Positions 53,141 to 63,400 of a stretch of 64,000 nt of DNA are shown in pieces; the stretch's first letter is position 1, and the number at the start of each line of letters is the position of its first letter. A program made the position numbers and the translations under genes. Under the pieces are notes generated by a model. It saw nothing but the letters and a program-made list of their open reading frames with translations. It was not told the DNA's origin and ran no database searches. Source of the stretch: 66-474 sp035606235 (lineage in GTDB: Bacteria > Pseudomonadota > Gammaproteobacteria > Xanthomonadales > Rhodanobacteraceae); NCBI GenBank assembly GCA_035606235.1, contig DATNFU010000015.1, positions 6,794-70,793 on the forward strand, written 5' to 3'.

Positions 53141-54158
53141 CGCAAGCACCAGCGAATTCATGCTCAACGATGTCGCAATGCGTGGTCGAGCCGTGCGGAT
53201 CTTCCACATTCACCTGCATCGGCTTCAAACCCAGCCTCCCGAACAATTCGCGGTCGTGGGCGACATCCGGATTGCCGGTCGTCAGCAATTTTTCACCGTA
53301 GAAGATCGAATTGGCACCGGCGTAGAAGCACAGCGCCTGCAGCTCATCGCTCATCTCCGCGCGTCCGGCGGAAAGCCGCACCACCGAGTTCGGCATCACC
53401 AGGCGCGCGATCGCCACGGTGCGCACGAATTCGAACGGATCAAGCTCCTTCGTTTCCGCCAGCGGGGTGCCTGTCACGCGCACCAGGCGGTTGATCGGAA
53501 CCGATTGCGGATGCTCGGGCAGATTCGCCAATGTCTGCAGCAAACCCGCACGCTGCTCGCGGGATTCGCCCATGCCGACTATGCCGCCACAACAGGTCTT
53601 CATGCCGACGTCGCGCACGTGCTCCAGCGTATCGAGGCGATCCTGGTACTCGCGCGTGTGGATGATCTCGCCATAAAATTCCGGCGCGGTGTCGAGATTG
53701 TGGTTGTAATAATCGAGCCCCGCGTCCTTCAGCGCTTCGGCTTGATGCGCCGACAGCATGCCCAGCGTGGCGCAGGTCTCCATGCCGAGTGCGCGCACCT
53801 CGCGGATCATCGCCGCGACTTTCGGGATATCCCTGTCTTTCGGCGAGCGCCACGCCGCGCCCATGCAGAAGCGGGTAGCGCCGGCGTCGCGCGCCACGCG
53901 CGCGCGCTCCAGCACATCGTCCAGTTCCATCAACTTCTCGGCTTGCACGCCGGTGTGATACCGCGCGGCCTGCGGGCAATACGCGCAATCTTCCGGACAG
54001 CCGCCGGTCTTGATCGAGAGCAGGGTGGAAACCTGCACCGCGTTGGGATCGTGGTGCGCGCGATGCGTGTCGTGCGCGCGCTCCAGCAGATCATTGAAGG
54101 GCAGCGCGAACAGGCTCAGGATTTCTTGGCGTGTCCAGTCGTGGCGTAGGCCCTGCAT
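53136..54158 (-). CDS. bioB: Biotin synthase
   Basis: This is a 340-residue radical SAM enzyme inserting sulfur into dethiobiotin. The [4Fe-4S] triad is Cys54, Cys58 and Cys61 in GGCPEDCAYC. The auxiliary-cluster residues fall in ETCATLGM, KTCCGGIVGMGE and VVRLSAGRAEMS, where the Arg is the fourth ligand in E. coli. ATG 54158 was chosen because the usual N-terminus starts there (QGLRHDWTRQEI); a longer frame overlaps the comF gene. It is the first gene of the minus-strand biotin run and is divergent from comF. bioA and bioD are not in the window. Confidence 0.96.
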   Translation of the reverse strand: MQGLRHDWTRQEILSLFALPFNDLLERAHDTHRAHHDPNAVQVSTLLSIKTGGCPEDCAYCPQAARYHTGVQAEKLMELDDVLERARVARDAGATRFCMGAAWRSPKDRDIPKVAAMIREVRALGMETCATLGMLSAHQAEALKDAGLDYYNHNLDTAPEFYGEIIHTREYQDRLDTLEHVRDVGMKTCCGGIVGMGESREQRAGLLQTLANLPEHPQSVPINRLVRVTGTPLAETKELDPFEFVRTVAIARLVMPNSVVRLSAGRAEMSDELQALCFYAGANSIFYGEKLLTTGNPDVAHDRELFGRLGLKPMQVNVEDPHGSTTHCDIVEHEFAGACE

Positions 54159-54207
54159 CGCTTCGATTCCACCTATAAAGTATCGGCACAGTGTCAGAGG
54201 CGGGCAA
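54159..54207. promoter_or_regulatory. Divergent bioB / comF intergenic region
   Basis: This 49-base gap is AT-richer than the surroundings and contains TATAAAGTAT at 54175-54184, a plausible -10 region. There is no clear palindromic BirA or BioR operator. Confidence 0.3.
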
Positions 54208-54936
54208 ATGGCTGTCAACCTGAAACCTGGTGCATTGGTTGACGGTGCCGGCGCGGCGCTGGCTGTGCTGCTGCCGTCGGGTTGCATGCTGTGCGGCGTG
54301 CGTGGCGAACATGGCCTGGATTTGTGCGCCGCGTGCCTTGCGGAGCTGCCGCGCAACGATCGTTGCTGCACGCGTTGCGCACTGCCACTGGATACGCCGA
54401 CCGCGTTGTGCGGGCGCTGCATCCGCCGCGCGCCGCCGTGGGATGCAGCATGGTCGCCGTTCCGTTACGAATATCCGCTGGATCGGCTGGAAGCGCGTTT
54501 CAAGTTCGCCGGCGATCTCGCCGCCGGTCGCTTGCTGTCGAAGCTGTGGATCGAGACGCACGTGCCGGGCGAATTGCCACACGCGATGATTCCGGTACCG
54601 CTGCATCGCTCGCGATTGCGCAGCCGCGGTTACAACCAGGCACTGGAGCTGGCAAAGCCGCTGTCGAAATCGCTGGGCGTGCCGCTGTTGGGCGACGTGC
54701 TGCAGCGCACGCGTCCCACCGAGGCGCAGACCGAGTTGACCGCACTGGCGCGCCGACGCAACGTGCGCGGTGCGTTCGTGGCGCGCTTCAAGGATGAAAT
54801 TCCCCGGCACGCAGCGGTGCTGGACGACGTATTCACCACCGGCGCCACGCTGGCCGAATGCGCGCGCGTGTTGAAGCGCGCGGGCGTGCAGCGGGTGGAT
54901 GTTTGGGCGTTGGCGCGCGCACCGGTGCGTACTTAG
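54208..54936 (+). CDS. ComF family phosphoribosyltransferase-like protein
   Basis: This is a 242-residue cytoplasmic protein with an N-terminal zinc-finger-like set of CxxC pairs (CMLC, CAAC, CTRC, CGRC at residues about 25-75) and a C-terminal PRTase fold. The PRPP loop is AVLDDVFTTGATL, preceded by VPLHRSRLRSRGYNQA. Family members (ComF/GntX) are linked to DNA uptake and to using imported DNA, but the reaction is not defined. ATG 54208 has AGAGGCGGG upstream. It is divergent from bioB, an order I recall from Xanthomonas. Confidence 0.92.
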   Translation: MAVNLKPGALVDGAGAALAVLLPSGCMLCGVRGEHGLDLCAACLAELPRNDRCCTRCALPLDTPTALCGRCIRRAPPWDAAWSPFRYEYPLDRLEARFKFAGDLAAGRLLSKLWIETHVPGELPHAMIPVPLHRSRLRSRGYNQALELAKPLSKSLGVPLLGDVLQRTRPTEAQTELTALARRRNVRGAFVARFKDEIPRHAAVLDDVFTTGATLAECARVLKRAGVQRVDVWALARAPVRT

Positions 54937-55010
54937 TTCGCTTGCGCGTGGCTCCCGCCAAAGCGGCTTGGTACGAGCCGCCTTGCCGGCGATGGGCGCC
55001 AAACGCCATT

Positions 55011-56036
55011 TCAACGCAATGCCAGCGAAAACAGGATTCCCGCCCACAACGCGCAGCCGACCCAGTTGTTGTTGCGGAATGCGGCGAAGCAACGCGCGCG
55101 GTCGCGGTCGCGCATCATCCACAACTGCCAGGCGAACAGCGCCAGCACGACCAGCAGCGCGGCCCAGTGCGGCCAGCCCAGATGTGCGCGCGAACCGACC
55201 AGCGCCATGCACAGCGCAAACGTTGCCATCAGCACACCGACGATCACCAGATCCGCATCGCCGAACAGGATCGCCGTGGAACGCGCGCCGGCCTTGATGT
55301 CCTCCTCGCGATCCACCATCGCATATTCGGTGTCGTAGATCGTCGAATACAAAATGTTGCCGAGGAACAGCAGCCACGCCAGCGGCGGCAGCGAATCGGT
55401 GACCGCCGCGAACGCCATCGGGATGCCCCAGCCGAACGCCGCGCCCAGCACCACCTGCGGCAGCGAGGTGTAGCGTTTCGAAAACGGATACAGCGCGGCC
55501 AGTGCCGCGCCGGCGAACGACAATTCGATCGTCAGCGTATTCGTGAATGCCAGCACCAGCGCGAACGAAATCAAACTCAGGACCACGAAGACCAGCAATG
55601 CTTCGCGTGGCGTCACCCGGCCGGCGGCGAGCGGCCTGCCGGCGGTGCGCTGCACCAGGGGATCCAGATTGCGATCGGCGTAATCGTTGATCGCGCAGCC
55701 GGCCGAGCGCATCAGGAACACGCCGAGGGTGAATACCAGCAAAGGCTTCCATGGCGGAAAATCGCCTGCTGCCAACCACAGCGCCCACCAGGTCGGCCAC
55801 AGCAGCAGCAACGCGCCGACCGGGCGGTCCATCCGCACCAGCACCAGATAGTCGCGCGCCTTGCCGCGCCAGCGCACAGGCAGCGCATGCAGCAGGAATT
55901 CGATCGCGCGCGTCGAGCGCAACGACGCGTCTTCCGGGTGCGCGGTGTTGGCGGCGCGTCGCGGCGGCAACGGCAGGCGCGGACGCGCGACGGGTGCCGG
56001 CGGACGGCGTTTGTGGCTGGGTGGCTTGTGCGGCAT
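55011..56036 (-). CDS. ubiA: 4-hydroxybenzoate polyprenyltransferase
   Basis: This 341-residue inner-membrane enzyme prenylates 4-hydroxybenzoate in ubiquinone synthesis. It has about eight helices and the two Asp-rich motifs, NDYADRNLD and YDTEYAMVDREED, that bind Mg-diphosphate. DRPVGALLLLWPTWWALWLA is the classic start of the core. The N-terminus (about 85 residues) is longer than in E. coli UbiA and is basic and Pro-rich before the first helix. ATG 56036 was chosen; a further in-frame ATG exists at 56096. It is convergent with comF and divergent from the permease gene. Confidence 0.9.
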   Translation of the reverse strand: MPHKPPSHKRRPPAPVARPRLPLPPRRAANTAHPEDASLRSTRAIEFLLHALPVRWRGKARDYLVLVRMDRPVGALLLLWPTWWALWLAAGDFPPWKPLLVFTLGVFLMRSAGCAINDYADRNLDPLVQRTAGRPLAAGRVTPREALLVFVVLSLISFALVLAFTNTLTIELSFAGAALAALYPFSKRYTSLPQVVLGAAFGWGIPMAFAAVTDSLPPLAWLLFLGNILYSTIYDTEYAMVDREEDIKAGARSTAILFGDADLVIVGVLMATFALCMALVGSRAHLGWPHWAALLVVLALFAWQLWMMRDRDRARCFAAFRNNNWVGCALWAGILFSLALR

Positions 56037-56152
56037 CGAAGCCGCGATTGTCGCGCAAAAGCGCCGCCGTTTCCCGGATGATCGCTTCAGCAACACGATG
56101 ACCGCCGCGGGTATGATCGCGCGGGTCTTTCGTGGTTCCGGGGAAAATGCAC

Positions 56153-57643
56153 ATGAGCCTGTTCGCGCAACTGACGCGGCATAAATCGGTCGAGGCCTTG
56201 CAGGCGGAAGCCGGTGAGCGCCGCGATTTCCGCCGCGTGCTGGGCGTGTGGCAACTGACCGCGATCGGTGTCGGCGCGATCATCGGCGTCGGCATTTTCG
56301 TGCTGGCCGGGCAGCAGGCGGCGACGAACGCCGGCCCGGCCGTGGTGCTGAGTTTCATCGTCGCCGGCATCGGCAGTGCCTGCGCGGCGCTCGCCTACGC
56401 CGAATTCTCCGGAATGATCCCGGTCACCGGCAGCGCCTACACCTACGGTTACGCGGTGCTCGGCGAATTGCTGGCCTGGATCATCGGTTGGGATCTGTTG
56501 CTGGAATACGCGCTGATCGTTGCGGTCGTTGCGATCGGCTGGTCGGGGTACGTGCAGGCCCTGATCGCGCAAGTGTCCGGTGCGCATCTGCCGATCTGGT
56601 TGCAGGGCGCTTACGACCCGGCCAGTCCGCACTCGGGCAAATTCTTCAACGTGATTGCCGCGGCCATCACGCTGCTGATCGCGTGGATGCTCACCGTCAG
56701 GACCGAGTGGGGCGCGCGCGCCAACACCGTGATCGTGGGCATCAAGGTAATCGGTGTCGCGCTGGTAATCGTCGTCGGCGCGTTTTATGTCAACCCCGCC
56801 CATTGGCACCCATTCATCCCGGCGATGACGACAGACAGCGCAGGTGCGACGCACTTCGGCTGGGGCGGCGTGCTGGCGGCTTCCAGCATCGTGTTCTTCG
56901 CGGTCTTCGGTTACGACACGCTGACCACCGCGGCGGAAGAATCGCGCCACCCGCAACGCGACTTGCCGCGCGCGGTGCTGTTGTCGCTGGCACTGTCGAT
57001 GGCTCTTTATCTCGCGGTGTCGTTGGTGCTGACCGGCATGGTGCCGTATCCGCAACTGAATTCGCCGGCGCCGGTGGATGCGGCTTTTGCCGCACTGCAC
57101 CTGTACTGGGTTCGCGCCATCATCAATGTCGCTGCGGTGTGCGGCCTCACCAGCGTGATGTTCGCCTTCATGCTGGGTGCCGCGCGCATCTGGTTCGCGC
57201 TGTCGCGCGATGGCCTGTTGCCGCGCTGGTTTTCGCGCGTGCATCCCAAATATGGCACGCCGGCGCGGCCGACCGTGATCCTTGGCGTGTTCACCGCGCT
57301 GGTCGCGGGGTTCCTGCCGATCGGCGAAGTGGCGGAACTGGTGAACATCGGCACGTTGAGCGCGTTCATCGTGATTTGCCTGGCGGTATTGATCCTGCGC
57401 GCGCGCAAACCGCAATTGCCGCGCAGTTTCCGGATGCCGCTGATCTGGATATTCGCGCCGCTCGGGGTGTTGTTCTCGCTGTTCCTGATCATCGGCTGGC
57501 CGTGGCCGGCCAAAGAGGGCGGTGTCACCCTGATCGGCGGCCTGCCGATGATCACCATCTGGCGCTTCGTTATCTGGATGGCGATCGGATTGATCATTTA
57601 TTTCGCTTACGGCATCCGCAAGAGCGCGCTGGCGCCGAAGTGA
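56153..57643 (+). CDS. APC family amino-acid permease
   Basis: This is a 496-residue membrane transporter with about 12-14 helices. The start of helix 1, IGVGAIIGVGIFVLAGQQA, is the unwound substrate-binding GxG-type motif of APC carriers. GSAYTYGYAVLGELLAWIIGWDLLLEY and FFAVFGYDTLTTAAEESRHPQRDLP, with the conserved GFD/E-type loop, place it among cationic amino-acid/YfnA-like carriers. ATG 56153 has GGGGA 8 bases upstream; GTG 56132 and ATG 56147 are in frame. The gene stands alone, 116 bases from ubiA, divergent. The substrate is not readable from the sequence. Confidence 0.9.
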   Translation: MSLFAQLTRHKSVEALQAEAGERRDFRRVLGVWQLTAIGVGAIIGVGIFVLAGQQAATNAGPAVVLSFIVAGIGSACAALAYAEFSGMIPVTGSAYTYGYAVLGELLAWIIGWDLLLEYALIVAVVAIGWSGYVQALIAQVSGAHLPIWLQGAYDPASPHSGKFFNVIAAAITLLIAWMLTVRTEWGARANTVIVGIKVIGVALVIVVGAFYVNPAHWHPFIPAMTTDSAGATHFGWGGVLAASSIVFFAVFGYDTLTTAAEESRHPQRDLPRAVLLSLALSMALYLAVSLVLTGMVPYPQLNSPAPVDAAFAALHLYWVRAIINVAAVCGLTSVMFAFMLGAARIWFALSRDGLLPRWFSRVHPKYGTPARPTVILGVFTALVAGFLPIGEVAELVNIGTLSAFIVICLAVLILRARKPQLPRSFRMPLIWIFAPLGVLFSLFLIIGWPWPAKEGGVTLIGGLPMITIWRFVIWMAIGLIIYFAYGIRKSALAPK

Positions 57644-57712
57644 TCCGGGATCGGCGCGCGCAAGCTTTCGCCGGGGCGCGCCAAGCAAGCGACATCGATG
57701 CGGAGCCCACAC

Positions 57713-58336
57713 ATGAACGCATTGCCCGATCGGATTCCGGTGGCGAGCATGGTGCGCAGCCTGCTCGGCATCGGCGTGCGCTACGTTTCCAGCGGCATGC
57801 TGACGATGGTCTTGCTGCTGTGTTTCGGCGCGCTGGTATTCGTCCATATCGCGCTCCTGGGGCCGGATGTGCGCTGGCTCGGATGGCTCCACGGGCTATT
57901 GCCGGCCAGTGTCAGCAGCGGCGCCGCAACCACCACCATGCATGCGGAGGATCTCGGCACGCTGCTGACTCGTGCATACACGCTCTTGAGCCTCGCGCTA
58001 TTTATCCTGATGATGTTGTGGCGATGGTTGCGGCAGGCATTGCGTGCGGACCATGCCGTTGCCGGCGCAACGGCCTCGCCGACCGCGGGTGCCGGCTCAG
58101 CATCGTCCGGCCGCATTCCCTTGCATGCGCGGCGCCGGTTCGGGTTCGCACTTGGCCTGGTCAGCGCGATTTATGCGCTGGCGTTCATTGCCATCCCGCA
58201 CGCGCGGATGGCCGCGGGCTCCACTCATGCCGGGATGTTTTTCGTGTTCGCCATTCTTTACATTTTCAGCGTGGTCTTCACCGCGTTGTACGTGGCGGCG
58301 GGCTTGGCTGCCGATCTGATCATGGATGGCGCTTAG
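57713..58336 (+). CDS. Polytopic membrane protein of unknown function
   Basis: This is a 207-residue protein with about four hydrophobic helices (VSSGMLTMVLLLCFGALVFVHIALLG, AYTLLSLALFILMML, FGFALGLVSAIYALAFIAI, GMFFVFAILYIFSVVFTALYVAAGL), with a Ser/Ala-rich cytoplasmic linker in the middle (AGATASPTAGAGSASS). No family is recognised. ATG 57713 was chosen because GGAG sits 7 bases upstream; ATG 57698 is in frame. It follows the permease gene after 69 bases on the same strand and may be co-transcribed with it. Confidence 0.6.
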   Translation: MNALPDRIPVASMVRSLLGIGVRYVSSGMLTMVLLLCFGALVFVHIALLGPDVRWLGWLHGLLPASVSSGAATTTMHAEDLGTLLTRAYTLLSLALFILMMLWRWLRQALRADHAVAGATASPTAGAGSASSGRIPLHARRRFGFALGLVSAIYALAFIAIPHARMAAGSTHAGMFFVFAILYIFSVVFTALYVAAGLAADLIMDGA

Positions 58337-58465
58337 GGATGCCCGGATCTATTCCGCACCGGCGTCGCCGGTAGGCCATTCGGCCCATCCGCGCGCGCGG
58401 CGCGGGCTGCTAAAGTCGATGACTGCCGCTGTTCGGCGGCACGCTCCGTCCGCATGAGGTATTCC

Positions 58466-60391
58466 ATGTCAGTCGCCCGTCCGTCCGCCTTCGCACCGGC
58501 TCGCATTGCCGCCGCGCTGGTGCTCGCGCTAATCACCGGCGCCGCATTCGCCGATGCAGTCGACGCGAACATCCCGCCGCCGCAGGACACGCCTTACCAC
58601 GGCACCATTACGTTGAGCGTGGATGCGAGCGACACCTCCCAAGGCATCTTCCGCGCGCGCGAGACGATGCCGGTGCACGCCGGCGAACTGACCCTGCTGT
58701 ATCCGAAATGGTTGCCGGGCAACCACTCCCCCAGCGGCCCGATCGACAAGCTGGCCGGGTTGAAGATCAGTGCAAACGGCAAGCCGTTGACCTGGACGCG
58801 CGACAAGTACGACGTGTACGCCTTCAACGTGAACGTGCCGCAGGGCGTGTCCAGCATCGATCTGGATTACCAGTTCCTGTCGCCGCGCGCGCATGCGGAA
58901 GGCCGCATCGTGATGACCGATGCGATGCTCAACCTGCAATGGAACGCGGTGGTGTTGTATCCGGCTGGCTTCTATTCGCGCGACATCACTTACGCGCCCA
59001 GTATCAAGTTGCCGCAAGGCTGGCAGCTCGGCACCGCGCTTGAGACCGGTTCGAGATCCGGCGACACCGTCGTTTTCAAGCCGACCATGCTCAATACGCT
59101 GGTGGATTCGCCGATCTACGCAGGCGAATATCTCAGGCGCGTGGATCTGGACCCCGGTGCGAAGGTGCCGGTGCACCTGGACGTATTCGCCGACGCGCCG
59201 AAGGATCTGGAAATGTCGCCCGCCCAGGTGCAGGCGCATCGCAACCTGGTGGCGCAAGCGTACAAACTGTACGGCTCGCATCATTACGACCACTACGATT
59301 TCCTGTTCTCGCTGTCGGACCAGATGAGCGGCAACGGGCTGGAGCATCACCAGTCCAGCGAGGACGGCACCGGCGCGGACTACTTCACCGACTGGAAGGG
59401 CAACGCGCCCGGCCGCGACCTGCTGGCGCACGAATACACGCATTCGTGGAACGGCAAGTTCCGCCGCCCGGCGGATCTGTGGACGCCCAACTTCAACGTG
59501 CCGATGGGCGATTCGCTGCTGTGGGTGTACGAAGGCCAGACCCAGTACTGGGGCTTCGTGCTGGCCGCGCGCTCGGGCTTGTGGGATGCCGATCAGTTCA
59601 AGGATGCGCTGGCACTGGTGGCGGCCACCTACCAGGACAACCGCCCCGGCTTCGAATGGCGCAACGTGCAGGACACGACCAATGATCCGACGATCGCGCA
59701 GCGCGCGCCGCTGCCTTATCGCAATTACCAGATGAGCGAGGATTACTACAGCGCCGGGCAACTGATCTGGCTGGCGGTGGACGCGAAAATCCGCTCGCTC
59801 ACCAACGACAAGAATTCGCTGGATGATTTCGCCAGCGCGTTCTTCGGCGTGCACAATGGCAGCTTCGTCACCGATACCTACACCTTCGATGATGTCGTTG
59901 CCGCATTGAACGGCGTGGCGAAGTACGACTGGGCGACGTTCCTGCGCTCGCGACTGGATGCGCATCGGCCGCCGATGGACGGCATCGCCGCGTCGGGCTG
60001 GAAGCTGGTCTATACCGACAAGGAAAGCGATTACCAGAAGGCGCTCGAGAAAAACCGCAAGTACGACGACTTCGTCTACTCGCTGGGCCTGACGCTCTCC
60101 GGCAAGGATGCGGAAATCGGCGACGTACGCTGGAACAGTCCCGCGTTCAAGGCCGGCATCTCGCCGGGTGCCGAGCTGATCGCGGTGAACGGCCACGCTT
60201 ACAAGTCGGAACTGCTGAAGGACGCGATCACCGCGGCGAAATCCGGCAACAAGCCGATCGAACTGCTGATCAAGCACCAGGACGAATACAAGACCGTGCC
60301 GGTGGATTACCACGGCGGCTTGCAGTATCCGCATCTGGTGCGCGCTTCGGGCCCCGATTACCTGAGCCAGATCATCGCGGCGAAAAAATAG
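58466..60391 (+). CDS. M61 family glycyl aminopeptidase-like metallopeptidase with PDZ domain
   Basis: This is a 641-residue exported peptidase. A signal peptide ends near FADA. The zinc site is HEYTH at 322-326, with the third ligand Glu356 in WVYEGQTQYWG; WNGKFRRP and MLNLQWNAVVLYPAGF are typical of M61. The C-terminal about 120 residues have a PDZ-like domain (LTLSGKDAEIGDVRWNSPAFKAGISPGAELIAVNGHAY). M61 members cleave N-terminal Gly or Ala in peptides. ATG 58466 was chosen because GAGG lies 5 bases upstream; ATG 58454 is in frame. The TAG stop is part of a TAGGAGC repeat core. Confidence 0.92.
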   Translation: MSVARPSAFAPARIAAALVLALITGAAFADAVDANIPPPQDTPYHGTITLSVDASDTSQGIFRARETMPVHAGELTLLYPKWLPGNHSPSGPIDKLAGLKISANGKPLTWTRDKYDVYAFNVNVPQGVSSIDLDYQFLSPRAHAEGRIVMTDAMLNLQWNAVVLYPAGFYSRDITYAPSIKLPQGWQLGTALETGSRSGDTVVFKPTMLNTLVDSPIYAGEYLRRVDLDPGAKVPVHLDVFADAPKDLEMSPAQVQAHRNLVAQAYKLYGSHHYDHYDFLFSLSDQMSGNGLEHHQSSEDGTGADYFTDWKGNAPGRDLLAHEYTHSWNGKFRRPADLWTPNFNVPMGDSLLWVYEGQTQYWGFVLAARSGLWDADQFKDALALVAATYQDNRPGFEWRNVQDTTNDPTIAQRAPLPYRNYQMSEDYYSAGQLIWLAVDAKIRSLTNDKNSLDDFASAFFGVHNGSFVTDTYTFDDVVAALNGVAKYDWATFLRSRLDAHRPPMDGIAASGWKLVYTDKESDYQKALEKNRKYDDFVYSLGLTLSGKDAEIGDVRWNSPAFKAGISPGAELIAVNGHAYKSELLKDAITAAKSGNKPIELLIKHQDEYKTVPVDYHGGLQYPHLVRASGPDYLSQIIAAKK

Positions 60392-60455
60392 GAGCCTGCA
60401 CGACAACCGATCGGAGCATCACGGCCAAGCAGGAGCCTGCTTGCAGGCGACGATG
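60389..60455. repeat. Two direct REP-like elements after the M61 gene
   Basis: TAGGAGCCTGCACGACAACC at 60389 supplies the stop codon of the peptidase gene. A second element, GCAGGAGCCTGCTTGCAGG at 60429-60447, contains a palindromic stem (CCTGC/GCAGG) and continues ACGATG. Both belong to the same AGGAGC family as the bioB-bioF pair. Confidence 0.65.
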
Positions 60456-60469
60456 CGACGAATCATCCG

Positions 60470-63400
60470 TCACGGCGGACGTCGCATGGCGGCGATCCGG
60501 AATCCAGTTTCCCGCTCGATCGAAGGCACTGGATTCGGGGTTCCACCTTGCGGGTGGCCCCGGAATGCCGAAAAGGTTTGACGCAACGCGGCGCGCGCCG
60601 TGCGCTCCTCTTCGGGCGACAACGTCTGCAAAATCGTGATCTCACCCGCGACACGTTTCGCCACCGGTACGCCGTCGCGGAACACGATCCGCGAGTTGCT
60701 CAACACGGGTACCTTGTCGCCGGCCGATAAGCCGCCGATCAGATTCAAGGGGTCGGCGCCGCTGATCGTGATCAGGTTGTCATCGTGCGCCTTGCGCGCG
60801 CGGCGCAGCGCGCCGATTGCTTCCGGCAACGCGAACTGTTCGCCGACCATGCCGGCGACGAAGCGTCCCCCGCGGATTTCGCCGCGCGCTTCCAGCCGCT
60901 GATAGACGCGCCGCAACTCGCGCCACGGCGGCAGCCACGCAGCTTCGCGCTGCAGCAACGTCCAGAACACCACGCCCCAGCGGCGCAACAGCGTGCGCGC
61001 GATGTGTTCGACAGGTTCTTCCTCCGTCGCGGGCGGGGGAGGAGAAAAAGCGCCGCGTTTGATCAGGCTCCAGCGTCCCGCATCCTCGATCCCACTCAGC
61101 ATCGCGCGGTGGGTGCGCCGCGTGCGTGTCGCGCGCCGTTTGTTCGCGGGAGTGAGCAGCGCGCGCAGGCCGGAGAAGCTGTCGGCGCTGATCATGCCCG
61201 CGCCCACCAGCTCGGCCAGCGCGTCTTCCAGCTCGACGTGCAACAGCCGCGTACCACTTTGCATTTCGTCGAAGAACGACGCGCCGTGCTGCGCAAGGTA
61301 TTCGGCGACCGCCTGCGCGCGCGACGATAGCGCCGATGCCTCCTGCACGGCTTGGGCGCCGAGCGAACCCCACAACGCGAGCGCGCGCCGGGGCAGCAGC
61401 ACGATCGGCGAGGCGCGCACCGGTGCGGCATGGCCGCCGTTGTTCGCACGCAAACGCGTCCACGCGACGCGGCCCGACGCACACAGGCCGTCCAGCCAGC
61501 CGATGTCATAGTCGGGCAAGCGCGCGGGCAGCAGGTGCGATTCCCAGGCGCCCGCCGGCGCTTCGAAACCTTCCAGTTGCGCCAGCACGGAACCGAGCGC
61601 TTCCGCGCCGCGCAGCCGCGAATCGGGTGCCAGATGCTGCCACTGAAAAAGAAAGCGCATGAATTCGCGTGGCTCGACCGGCTCGATCTCGCGACGCAGC
61701 CGCGTCAGGGTGCGGCGATGGATGCGCGCCAGCAGATGGCGTTCGCACCATTCCTCATTTTGTAGCGACGCATTGGGCATCCTGCCGCAATCGTCGGCAC
61801 ATCCTTGTGCCGAACCAGGCGTCATGGACGTGAAGCGCCCGCGCATCACGAAGCCTTCGCGCTCCAGCGCACCGAGCGCGAGTTCGATGTCCGCCTGCGG
61901 CACAGCGAACGTTTCCGCGATGGCGCTTGCCTGCACCGGCCCCAGGCAGCCCAGTCGCGCGCGGACGATCTCGACCAGCGCCTGTTCGCGTGTCCATTTC
62001 CTGGCCGCAAATTCTGGTGGCGCCTCGACGACAGGCTGCACGGGCGCATCCGCATGCACCGCGCGCCACATCGGCAGCGTTTCGGTGGCGACCCAAAGCG
62101 TCGGCTGTCCGCTAACCGAATCCCGCAACCCTCCGCCGTTGACGAGGGAGGGGGTCAGTCTGGTTGCGCGTCGCGCCGCTGCAAGCGCCTCCAGCCACTC
62201 GGCCCATCCCGCATTGCGCTGCACTTCATCCGCATTGACCGCACCCAACGCCAACAGCGTTTCGTGCATCTCGTCGGCATCGCGCGGCTGCGGCCACGCT
62301 TCTTCGCGCACCGCTTGAATCGCCTCGGCATCCAGCTTGCCAAGATCTTCCGCACGGCTGGCATCGGTGAAGCCACGCGACGCCACCGCCTGGGTGCGGC
62401 GCTCCTCCAGCGGCGCATCGTCGAGATACGCGTAAGGCCGCGCCCCCAGGACTTCCGCGCACAGCGACGACGGCGCGGTGAGGTCGCGCGCAACGATCTT
62501 CACCGCCCCGCTTTCGAGTTGCTTCAGGAGCGCGACCAAGCCTTCCAGGTCCATCGCCTCGTAAAGACAATCGCGCAGGGTTTGCTCCACCAGAGGATGC
62601 TCGGGAATCTGCCGCTCGCCCACCAGATTTTCGGCGCACGCGACCTGATCGGGAAACACCGTCGCCAACAGGTCCTCGGATTTCATCCGCTGGATCTGCG
62701 GCGGCACCTTGGCGCCGCCGACGAAGCGTGGCAACGCCAGCGCGGCGCTCGCGTTCCAGCGCCAGCGCAGCGCGAACATCGGTGCATCCAGCAGCGCCTG
62801 CGTCAGCACGTCGCGCACGCTGTTCGAATGCAGGTAACGCGAAACTTCCTCCAGCGGAAAACTGTGGCTGGTCGAGAGCGACAGCACGATCGCATCTTCT
62901 GTTGCCGCCGCCTGCAATTCGAAATTGAAGGTGCGACAGAAGCGCTTGCGCAGCGCCAAACCCCAGGCGCGATTCAGCCGGCTTCCGTACGGAGAGTGGA
63001 TCACCAGTTGCGTGCCGCCGGATTCGTCGAAGAAGCGCTCCATTGCCAGCGCCGTGTGCGTCGGCAGTACGCCCAACTCGGTGCGCGCGGCCTGGTAATA
63101 CTCGACCAGTTGCCTTGCTGCGGGCTCGACCACGCCGACTTCGTCGCGCAGCCAGGTGACCGCGTTGCCGCCGCCATCGAGCCGTTCGGAAACCTCTTCG
63201 CGCAAGCGCGACACCGCCCACGACAGCTCGTCGCTGCGCCCAGGCGCCTCGCCCAGCCAGAACGGAATCGAAGGCGGCGCGCCGTGCGCATCCTCGACGC
63301 GCACGCGGCCGCGCTCGACCTTCAGGATCCGGTACGACTGGTTGCCGAGCTGGAAGATGTCTCCGGCGAGACTTTCGACCGCGAAGTCCTCGTTGACGCT

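Noticed and set aside
54091..56370. A very long open frame on the minus strand covering bioB, comF and ubiA DNA
   Set aside because: It is antisense to the comF gene and in another frame over ubiA; the translation is Arg/Ala/Gly-rich with no motif, an ordinary shadow in GC-rich DNA. The real genes have clear family motifs.
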